Assembly: GCF_019733395.1 (NCBI RefSeq)
Contig: NZ_JAIHOO010000001.1
Location: forward strand, 3,100,501-3,164,500
Length of the DNA stretch: 64,000 bases
Direction of reading: 5' to 3'
Source: Lysobacter sp. BMK333-48F3
GTDB taxonomy: Bacteria; Pseudomonadota; Gammaproteobacteria; Xanthomonadales; Xanthomonadaceae
This document shows positions 1 through 5,917 of this stretch, piece after piece. The position numbers and the translations under genes were made by a program. How positions within the stretch are numbered: position 1 is the stretch's first letter; every line of letters begins with the position of its first letter. Under the pieces are notes generated by a model. The model was not told the DNA's origin and did not search any database. It saw only the letters and a program-made list of their open reading frames with translations.

Positions 1-473
1 TGGAAGTCGGCGAGCAGGCGGCCCAGCGCCGGGTCGTGCAGCAGGTCCTGCATCGGCGCGTGGCCGCCGGGGATGTAGACCGCATCAAAGCGCCCGTAGC
101 CTTGCTGCTCGATGCGCGCCAGGCTGAGCACCGGCGAGCGTTCGGCCGAGGTCAGCGCGAGCCGGTCGAGCAGGGCCTGGTGCTCGCGCAGCGCCGCGGC
201 GTCGCCGCCGAAATGCATCGCATCGACCGAGTTGCGGTCCAGGGTCGGCGCGCGGCCTTGCGGCGTGGCGAAGGTCAGCCGGTGGCCGGCGTCGAGCAGG
301 CGCTTGACCGGCTGCATCAGCTCGTTGAGGTAGAAGCCGGTGGCGAAGGTCTTGCCGTCCTCGAGCTCGAGACGGTCGGCATCGGACAGCACCACCAGCA
401 CGTCGGCCGCATGGGCGCCGCTGGCGGCGAGCGACAGAGCCAGGGCGAGGCTCAGCTTGGAAACGGATGTCAT
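1..473 (-). CDS. DJ-1/PfpI family protein with signal peptide (partial, C-terminus outside window)
   Basis: Reading leftwards from the ATG at 473, the frame stays open to the window edge and gives about 157 residues. An N-terminal hydrophobic signal (SLALALSLAASGAHA) is followed by a Rossmann-like start (DVLVVLSDADRLELEDG), a segment HRLTFATPQGRAPTLD and the turn YIPGGHAPMQDL. The order and spacing fit the type 1 glutamine amidotransferase-like (DJ-1/PfpI/Hsp31) superfamily. The nucleophile-elbow Cys would lie just beyond the edge, so catalytic competence cannot be judged. It lies 31 bp downstream of another DJ-1 protein on the same strand, so the two are probably co-transcribed. The signal peptide suggests a periplasmic version; substrate unknown. 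Confidence 0.8.
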   Translation of the reverse strand, partial: MTSVSKLSLALALSLAASGAHAADVLVVLSDADRLELEDGKTFATGFYLNELMQPVKRLLDAGHRLTFATPQGRAPTLDRNSVDAMHFGGDAAALREHQALLDRLALTSAERSPVLSLARIEQQGYGRFDAVYIPGGHAPMQDLLHDPALGRLLADF

Positions 474-504
474 CGGGAAGATTCCTGCTGGAGAAGAGTG
501 GCGA

Positions 505-1197
505 TCAGGCGTCGGCCAATACGCGATCGCGCAGCGCGGCGCCGACGCCGGCGGCCGATTGCGGGTTCTGGCCGGTGATCAGGCGGCCGTCGACCACGAC
601 CTGCGCGGTCCAGTCCGGCGCGGGCTGATGCAAGGCGCCGCGTTCGCCCAGGGCGCCGGCGAGCAGGAACGGCACCACGTGTTCGAGCCCGACCGCGCGT
701 TCTTCGCTGTCGGTGAACGCGGCCACGCGCTTGCCCGCGACCAGCGCCGTGCCGTCGTCGAGGACCACGTTCACCAGCGCCGCCGGGCCGTGGCAGACCG
801 CGGCGACCGCGCCGCCGGCCTGGTAGATCTCGCGTGCGACCCGCGCCACCGCGGTGCTACCCGGAAAGTCCCACATCGCGCCGTGGCCGCCGGCGAAGAA
901 CACCGCGGCGTAGCCCGCGGCGTCGACCCGGTCGAGGCGCTGGGTGGTCGCGATGGAGCGGCGGAAGGCCGGGTCGTTCCAGTAGCCGGCATTGATCGGA
1001 TCGTCGAGGTCCAGGCCGTCGACCGGCGGCTCGCCGCCCAGGATCGAGGCGAACTCGACCGCGATCCCGGCCGCGTCGAGCTCGGCCAGCGGGTGGGTGA
1101 CTTCGCCGAGGTAGTAGCCGGTAGGCTGGCCGGTGGCGCCCTTGCGGTCGTGGCTGGTCAGCACGAACAACACCGGGCGGGAGGAAGCGGGGGACAT
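505..1197 (-). CDS. DJ-1/PfpI family protein (Hsp31/glyoxalase III-like)
   Basis: 230 residues beginning MSPASSRPVLFVLTSHD. The family landmarks are GYYLGEVTHPLAEL (acid near the N-terminus), FFAGGHGAMWDFP and the nucleophile elbow AVCHGPAALV with its Cys-His pair, then TDSEERAVGLEHVVPFLL and LITGQNPQSA near the end. Known members are chaperones, deglycases or glutathione-independent glyoxalases acting on methylglyoxal; which activity this has cannot be told. An upstream ATG at 1260 is in frame but would overlap the promoter region of the divergent LysR gene, so 1197 is preferred. It is divergent from the LysR regulator, which probably controls it. No signal peptide, so cytoplasmic. Confidence 0.88.
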   Translation of the reverse strand: MSPASSRPVLFVLTSHDRKGATGQPTGYYLGEVTHPLAELDAAGIAVEFASILGGEPPVDGLDLDDPINAGYWNDPAFRRSIATTQRLDRVDAAGYAAVFFAGGHGAMWDFPGSTAVARVAREIYQAGGAVAAVCHGPAALVNVVLDDGTALVAGKRVAAFTDSEERAVGLEHVVPFLLAGALGERGALHQPAPDWTAQVVVDGRLITGQNPQSAAGVGAALRDRVLADA

Positions 1198-1252
1198 GGA
1201 CGGGGCCTTGTTGGGAGTGGGGCCACTGTATTGCGCGCTTGTGCGGCGATAA

Positions 1253-1270
1253 ACTTCCAAGTCGGGAAAT
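1253..1270. promoter_or_regulatory. candidate LysR-type operator in divergent intergenic region
   Basis: A near-palindrome, ACTTCC-N6-GGAAAT, sits between the divergent DJ-1 and LysR genes and contains the T-N11-A pattern (1255-1267) typical of LysR-type binding sites. It ends about 22 bp before the LysR ATG, which suits autoregulation. Binding is inferred from position only. Confidence 0.35.
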
Positions 1271-1292
1271 CATTCGTGCTGCAGAGGCAAAA

Positions 1293-2192
1293 ATGAGCCG
1301 TCGCTACGACCACCTCGGCGATGTCGAGGCCTTCGTCGCCGTGGTCGACCATGGCTCGCTGACCGCGGCGGCGGTGGCGCTGGCGACCACGCCCTCGGTG
1401 ATCAGCCGGGCGATCGCACGCCTGGAAAGCCGGCTCGGCAGCCAGTTGCTGCGCCGGACCACCCGCCGGCAGGGCCTGACCGAGGCTGGCCGGCTGTACC
1501 TGGAACAGGCGCGCGCCGCGTTCGCCCTGATCGACGACGCCGAGCGCAATCTCCAGGGCGAGGGCGGCGAGTTGAGCGGACGGGTGCGGATCAGCGCGCC
1601 GACCACCTACGGCCACTACCGCCTGCCGGTTTTGCTGCAGCGCTTCGCCGCGCGCCATCCGCGCGTGCAGCTCGAGGTCAACATCGCCAACCGCAACGTC
1701 GACCTGGTCGCGGAAGGCTTCGATCTGGCGGTGCGGCTGGGCGCCTTGCCCGACAGCGGCCTGGTCGCGCGCAAGCTCGAAGACGCCGCGTTGTGCCTGG
1801 TCGCGTCGCCGGACTACCTGCGGCGCGCCGGCATGCCGGCGGACCTGGCGCAGCTGCGCGAGCACGTCTGCATCGCGTTCGTGATGCCGAGCACCGGCCG
1901 CATCGCTGCCTGGTGGCTGCGCGAGAACGAGCGCGAGCTGGACTGGACGCCGCCGGCGCCGTTGCTGGTGTCCGACGACGTGCTCGGCGTGGTCTCGCTG
2001 GCCGAGCAGGGCGTCGGCATCTGCCAAAGCTACGACTTCGTCGTCGCCGACCGCCTGCAACGCGGATGCCTGGTCGAAGTGTTGCCGCAACTGCGCGGCC
2101 GCTCGCGGCCGTTCTCGTTGATCTACCCGCCGCATCGCGGCCTGTCGGCGCCGGCGCGCGCGCTGATCGATCTGCTGGCCGGCGAGACCTGA
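1293..2192 (+). CDS. LysR family transcriptional regulator
   Basis: 299 residues. An N-terminal winged helix-turn-helix (about 6-65: DVEAFVAVVDHGSLTAAA, PSVISRAIARLESRLGSQLL, RRTTRRQGLTEAGRLYLEQ) is followed by a type 2 periplasmic-binding-like effector domain (about 90-290; RVRISAPTTYGHYRLP, DLVAEGFDLAVRLG, ADLAQLREHVCIAF). This is the organisation of LTTRs such as the DmlR/CrgA-like clade. The ATG at 1293 is chosen because an AGAGG ribosome site precedes it; a start at 1239 would run into the intergenic control region. Divergent transcription from the DJ-1 gene suggests it regulates that pair in response to a small electrophile or carbonyl. The inducer is unknown. Confidence 0.93.
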   Translation: MSRRYDHLGDVEAFVAVVDHGSLTAAAVALATTPSVISRAIARLESRLGSQLLRRTTRRQGLTEAGRLYLEQARAAFALIDDAERNLQGEGGELSGRVRISAPTTYGHYRLPVLLQRFAARHPRVQLEVNIANRNVDLVAEGFDLAVRLGALPDSGLVARKLEDAALCLVASPDYLRRAGMPADLAQLREHVCIAFVMPSTGRIAAWWLRENERELDWTPPAPLLVSDDVLGVVSLAEQGVGICQSYDFVVADRLQRGCLVEVLPQLRGRSRPFSLIYPPHRGLSAPARALIDLLAGET

Positions 2193-2314
2193 GCGCGCGC
2201 GACCGTGCGCGAGCGCACGGCGCGTCTGCGCCGCATGCCCATTGGCCGTGCATTCACTCTGGCGCGCCATTAGCGTGTCGCCGCGCACAGCTTCGCTTCG
2301 CGCTTTCCGTCGCG

Positions 2315-2347
2315 CTTAAAGAACTCTTAAAAATCGGCACCTAGCGT
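2315..2347 (+). promoter_or_regulatory. PmrA-type direct-repeat box and promoter of the MipA gene
   Basis: CTTAAA-N5-CTTAAA at 2315-2331 matches the PmrA-box layout (YTTAAK-N5-YTTAAK), recognised by OmpR-family response regulators such as PmrA and QseB. A TAGCGT hexamer at 2342-2347 could be the -10 element, so the repeat would cover the -35 region, as expected for an activator of this class. It lies about 70 bp before the MipA start. No OmpR-family gene is adjacent; the nearest in this window is at 29265. Confidence 0.5.
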
Positions 2348-2398
2348 GGCCGAACGACACCGCGCGATCGCGCCGTGCGCCCCCATCGAGGCCTCTAC

Positions 2399-3202
2399 AT
2401 GCGCATGTTAAAAACCTTGCCGTTGCTGATGCTGTGCCTGCCGTTGGCCGCTTTCGCCCAGGTCCGCGAAGCCGGCGAAGACCGCGCCGACCTGGCGCCG
2501 TCGAACTGGAGCCTGGGCATCGCCGCCGGCGGCCGCAGCGAGCTCTACGCCGGCGAAGGCCGGCACAACCGGGTGGTGCCGTTGTTCGGCTACGAAGGCG
2601 AGCGCTTCTACCTGCGCGGCATCACCGCCGGCTACCACCTGGTGCAGAACGAGAGCTTCGTCCTCGACGGTTTCCTCGCCGGGCGCCTGGACGCGATGGA
2701 CGCCGACGACTTCGGCCGCCGCGCCCTGGCCCTGCACGGCATCGACCGCGACTTGCTCGAAGACCGCGACGACGCCGTCGATGCCGGCGTGTCGGCCAGC
2801 TGGCGCGGCGCCGCGGGCGAGTTGCAGCTCGACCTGCGCGCCGACATCGCCGATGTCAGCGGCGGCTACGAAGCCGACCTCAGCTATCGCTATCCGATGC
2901 AGGCCGCCGGCCTGCTGATCACCCCGAGCGTCGGCGTGTCGGTTCTGTCCGCGGACCTGGCCGACTACTACTACGGCACCCTCGACGAGGAAGTCGCCCG
3001 CGGCGTGGTCCGCTACCGCCCCGGCCGCGCCACCGTGCCCCACGTCGGCGTCACCCTGGCCAAGCCCTTCGCGCAGAAATGGCGCGCGATCGCCGACTTC
3101 AACTACCAGGCGTTGCCCGACGAAATCCAGGACAGCCCGCTGATCGAAGACGACACCGACGGCGTGTTCCGCGCCTTCGTCGGCATCGCGCGCAGTTTCT
3201 GA
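2399..3202 (+). CDS. mipA: MipA/OmpV family outer-membrane protein
   Basis: 267 residues. A signal peptide (MRMLKTLPLLMLCLPLAAFA|QV) is followed by alternating short amphipathic beta-strands, aromatic and charged, ending in a C-terminal phenylalanine (GIARSF), the usual signature for outer-membrane insertion. Motifs such as SNWSLGIAAGGRSELYAGEG, VVPLFGYEGERFYLRGITAGY and ITPSVGVSVLSADLADYYYG are typical of MipA/OmpV, where members act as murein-complex scaffolds or as porin-like proteins induced by envelope stress and cationic agents. The start at 2399 is preferred because a GAGG sequence lies 8 bp upstream; 2405 is an alternative. Expression is probably under an OmpR-type regulator through the repeat box at 2315. 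Confidence 0.87.
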   Translation: MRMLKTLPLLMLCLPLAAFAQVREAGEDRADLAPSNWSLGIAAGGRSELYAGEGRHNRVVPLFGYEGERFYLRGITAGYHLVQNESFVLDGFLAGRLDAMDADDFGRRALALHGIDRDLLEDRDDAVDAGVSASWRGAAGELQLDLRADIADVSGGYEADLSYRYPMQAAGLLITPSVGVSVLSADLADYYYGTLDEEVARGVVRYRPGRATVPHVGVTLAKPFAQKWRAIADFNYQALPDEIQDSPLIEDDTDGVFRAFVGIARSF

Positions 3203-3213
3203 GTCCACCTTTC

Positions 3214-3243
3214 TCTTGTAGGAGCGGCGTAAGCCGCGACCGC
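3214..3243. repeat. REP-like extragenic palindrome
   Basis: The sequence TTGTAGGAGCGGCG-TAA-GCCGCGACCGCG carries an inverted repeat (GCGGC-gtaa-GCCGC, 3224-3237) preceded by the GTAGGAG head. This is the form of the dispersed extragenic palindromes common in Xanthomonadaceae and pseudomonads. It lies just after the MipA stop, where such elements often protect transcript ends. Only one copy was seen here. Confidence 0.6.
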
Positions 3244-3293
3244 GATCGCCGCGCAGGCGCACCTCATGGCGCCTGCACCGCCGCCGGCTCGAA

Positions 3294-3893
3294 TTGACGT
3301 CCACCGACCAAATGCACAGGCTGGGACAAACGCCACCCGGCCTGCGCATGCACCGACTGTCCCATTTCGACGGCGTCGATTGGCGCCCTTATCGCCATCC
3401 GGCTCACTTCGTCCTGCCGCAACAAACCGGCGGCGCCGTGGTGGCCGGTTCCCCGGCCAGCGACCCGGCGCTGTTCCTGGCCTTGGTCGAATGCCTCGCC
3501 CCGCCGTATTTCTTGCTGTACGTCTTGCATACGCCGCGTGGCGAAGCGCAACCGGGCCGCTACCAGAGCCCGCCCCTGTCGGTCGAAGAACTGCGCGACT
3601 GGCTGGGCCGCTACGCCGGCTTCCTCTGCGCCGACGGGCGCTACGACCTGTGGGCGCACTCGCCAGAGCAGCGCGCCACCGTGGTCTGGGACCGCCACGA
3701 TCGCCTGTACGCGTACGGGCCGACCGACGAATACGCCCGCCGCCTGCGCGAACTGGGCTTCAGCGAAGGCGAGGTGCGCATCCCGGCGCCGCACGAGCAC
3801 TACTACCGCAGCGAATGCGACCCGGACGCCCGCGACCTGATCGCCTCGCTGGACTGGCACCACAGCCCGCTGCAGCCGCAAGACGAGCAATAA
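3294..3893 (+). CDS. hypothetical protein
   Basis: 199 residues from a TTG at 3294; an ATG at 3312 is equally possible and neither has a convincing ribosome site. No signal peptide or membrane segment. The sequence (HRLSHFDGVDWRPYRHPAHFVLP, FLALVECLAPPYFLLYVLHTPRG, SVEELRDWLGRYAGFLCADG, WAHSPEQRATVVWDRHDRLYAYG) is rich in aromatic residues and looks like a compact globular cytosolic protein, possibly a SUKH/SMI1-like or other immunity-type fold, but I do not recognise the family. It converges with the secreted protein at 3903, leaving only 9 bp between the stops. Confidence 0.65.
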   Translation: MTSTDQMHRLGQTPPGLRMHRLSHFDGVDWRPYRHPAHFVLPQQTGGAVVAGSPASDPALFLALVECLAPPYFLLYVLHTPRGEAQPGRYQSPPLSVEELRDWLGRYAGFLCADGRYDLWAHSPEQRATVVWDRHDRLYAYGPTDEYARRLRELGFSEGEVRIPAPHEHYYRSECDPDARDLIASLDWHHSPLQPQDEQ

Positions 3894-3902
3894 CGGCGCG
3901 GC

Positions 3903-4394
3903 TCAATCGATCCGGTACACCCGCGCCTTGGGCAGGTCCTCGTCGACTTGCAGGAACCAGCGCCCGGCCACGCCGGGCACGACCAGGATCTCGGGCGTGG
4001 TCATCGGCTTGCGCAGCTTCATGCTGCCCTTGAGCACCTTCCACTGCTGGCCGTTGTCGAGTTCGAACACCGTGCCCGGCTCCCAGCCGGCGACGTCGTG
4101 CTTGAGCCGGCTCTTGATCGGTTGGTCGTCCAGGCCGATGTACTGCACCGGGCCGCGCCGTGGCGCCTCGTGATCGGCGCTGGCCGCGACCGCCGCGGGC
4201 GCCGTCGCGGCGTCTTTCTCCGCGGCCTCGCGCAGCATCCGGTTCAAGGTCTGCAGCTGGGTCGGAGTCAGCGCGACCTCGCGCAACTGCTCGGGGCTGA
4301 GACGGTTTTCGATCGGGGTGTAAACCGATTGAGCCAGCGCCGGCATGGCGGCGGCGAGCAGGAGGGGCAGAATCAGGGCACGGAAAGGGCGCAT
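3903..4394 (-). CDS. hypothetical secreted protein
   Basis: 163 residues with a clear signal peptide (MRPFRALILPLLLAAAMPALA|QS). The mature part starts with a helical stretch (RLSPEQLREVALTPTQLQTLNRMLREAAEKD), then an Ala-rich linker, then a small beta-rich domain (PVQYIGLDDQPIKSR, WEPGTVFELDNGQQWKVLKG, ILVVPGVAGRWFLQVDEDLPKARVYRID). The last domain resembles secreted proteins of Xanthomonadaceae of unknown function. An in-frame ATG at 4433 would add 13 residues in front of the signal peptide, so 4394 is preferred. Probably periplasmic. Confidence 0.75.
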   Translation of the reverse strand: MRPFRALILPLLLAAAMPALAQSVYTPIENRLSPEQLREVALTPTQLQTLNRMLREAAEKDAATAPAAVAASADHEAPRRGPVQYIGLDDQPIKSRLKHDVAGWEPGTVFELDNGQQWKVLKGSMKLRKPMTTPEILVVPGVAGRWFLQVDEDLPKARVYRID

Positions 4395-4578
4395 GGCGAA
4401 GGACGGTGGGCCAGGAGGGCCGGTCGCGCTCATGGTGTTTCAGATTGGTTGCACAATTGTGACGGGGCGGTCGTGGGTTCGTGGCCGCAGCGCCGACAGG
4501 CGCGGTCGGCCAGATCGATGGCGACCGGATAGCGCGCACGCCGCGACGGCTGGTTTTGCGGCGATGGCCATGGTCCGC

Positions 4579-4594
4579 CGCTGCGTACGCAGCG
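4579..4594. repeat. perfect 16-bp palindrome in intergenic region
   Basis: CGCTGCGTACGCAGCG is a perfect palindrome in the 370-bp gap between the divergent genes at 4394 and 4765. It could be a dimeric regulator site. Apart from this, I see nothing else in 4395-4764. Confidence 0.3.
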
Positions 4595-4764
4595 CGAAGT
4601 TCGCTTTCGCTTCTTGGCCGGTTTTTCGCGCTTAGATGGCTTCGTGCATTGGTTCGCAGGAGGCGGGCGGGCGGGACGAATCGGACTGATGCCTGCCGCG
4701 CCGCGCTCCCGAATCCGTACGGGTTTGAAAAACGATGACTGCTGAGTGAGAGGATAGGAAGGAT

Positions 4765-5016
4765 ATGAAGCGATTCTGGTTCACCTTCGCCGGGCCGCCG
4801 GAATTTTCTCCGCTCGCTCTGGGTTGCGGCGTGACCGGTCACGACCGCCTGGATGCATTGCAGATCTTGCGCGAGCGCGTGCTTGCAGGTCGGCAGGACT
4901 TGGCCATCGACGTTGTCGTGGAAGATGTCGACATCCGGACGCTCGATGCCGATCACGTCGTCCCGAACATGGGCGCCGCGAGCAATCGCGGCGTTTGGTT
5001 TCCGCTCGGGTATTGA
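4765..5016 (+). CDS. small hypothetical protein
   Basis: 83 residues, starting MKRFWFTFAGPPEFSPLALGCG. A strong ribosome site (AGGAAGG, 4 bp before the ATG) supports it as a real gene. The middle (GHDRLDALQILRERVLAGRQDLAIDVVVEDVDIRTLDADHV) is an alpha/beta pattern. Its start resembles the KRFWF-type small cytosolic proteins often found beside polymorphic-toxin loci, but the family is not recognised. It is followed 43 bp later by another hypothetical gene on the same strand, probably one transcript. Confidence 0.7.
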   Translation: MKRFWFTFAGPPEFSPLALGCGVTGHDRLDALQILRERVLAGRQDLAIDVVVEDVDIRTLDADHVVPNMGAASNRGVWFPLGY

Positions 5017-5059
5017 CGCGGACGCCCGCTGTCGACGAACGTTCGAACTGCCGAAAGCG

Positions 5060-5545
5060 ATGGGCAAGACCGCCGTGCAAAATTCCCCGAAGGTGATCGC
5101 GCTGGACTACTACGATGGTCCGTTGGAAGGGGTTTCGATGGGGGCGTTCGGCTGCCGGTGCTGTTACTTCAAACTGCTTGCATGGGACGACCTGGGCGAT
5201 AATCGCCTGTTCGCGATTGTTTCAATGGATTGCAGCCAGTACGAAGAAATCGCGACAGCGCTGGCCTCGGCGCAGCCGGTACCGGACACCCCTGTATGGT
5301 TGCCGCAATGGAAGTTTGCCAGCGATGCGTTGGCCCGCCGCGTGAGCTTGTTGCTGGATGGATATAGCCGACGATCCCGCTCTCCAGAATTTTTATGTTT
5401 GAATTTTTGCGCGCAATTGCAACCGAGCCGGATGTTCCCCGTGTCCGACCAGGTGCGCGACAAGATCGAGGCGGCAGCTGTGAGAGGCGGGGTGTCCGAT
5501 CTGAATGACTGGGCGGGGGTCCTGCCGATCGATCGTTTTTCGTAG
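5060..5545 (+). CDS. hypothetical protein
   Basis: 161 residues from the ATG at 5060 (MGKTAVQNSPKVIALDYYDGP). No signal peptide or membrane span. It contains two Cys-rich patches (GAFGCRCCYFKLLAWDDLGDNR, EFLCLNFCAQLQPSRMF). The ribosome site is weak (GAAAG), so it may be translated by coupling to the gene upstream. Composition is less GC-biased than the housekeeping genes nearby. Lying just before the first RHS module, it could belong to that island; function unknown. Confidence 0.6.
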   Translation: MGKTAVQNSPKVIALDYYDGPLEGVSMGAFGCRCCYFKLLAWDDLGDNRLFAIVSMDCSQYEEIATALASAQPVPDTPVWLPQWKFASDALARRVSLLLDGYSRRSRSPEFLCLNFCAQLQPSRMFPVSDQVRDKIEAAAVRGGVSDLNDWAGVLPIDRFS

Positions 5546-5748
5546 CGTGAGAGCACGTGCAACTGGAGGGAATGCCGTTGAGGTATCAGCCCCGCCTCCA
5601 GCCGGCATGAAGCCGGGTTGCTTGTCCAAGGGCGGTATCCGGATGCGGGCGTCGGCGATCCAGCGAGGTCCGAACCGTTCGAGTGATCGCCGGCGCGAGG
5701 CAGGCGACTTCGCTGAATTCGTTCATTTTGCGTGCGGCATGTCACATA

Positions 5749-5777
5749 TTCACAGCGGCTTGCCCATCTGCTAGCGT
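5749..5777 (+). promoter_or_regulatory. candidate sigma-70 promoter of RHS module A
   Basis: TTCACA (5749-5754), a 17-bp spacer and TAGCGT (5772-5777) form a plausible promoter about 140 bp before the first RHS gene. The -10 hexamer is the same as that proposed for the MipA gene. The rest of the 5546-5917 gap shows nothing clear. Confidence 0.4.
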
Positions 5778-5917
5778 GCGCAAAACCGTCCTGTGTCCGG
5801 GGTGGTGAGCGGCCTGGCAAGTAGGCGTTCGCTGACGGTGTAGCTGGACGGCGGCAGAGGGGAAGGAAACCGACCAGGATGCCGGCTGCCGTCGGCACGG
5901 ACGATCTCGGGGGCGAA

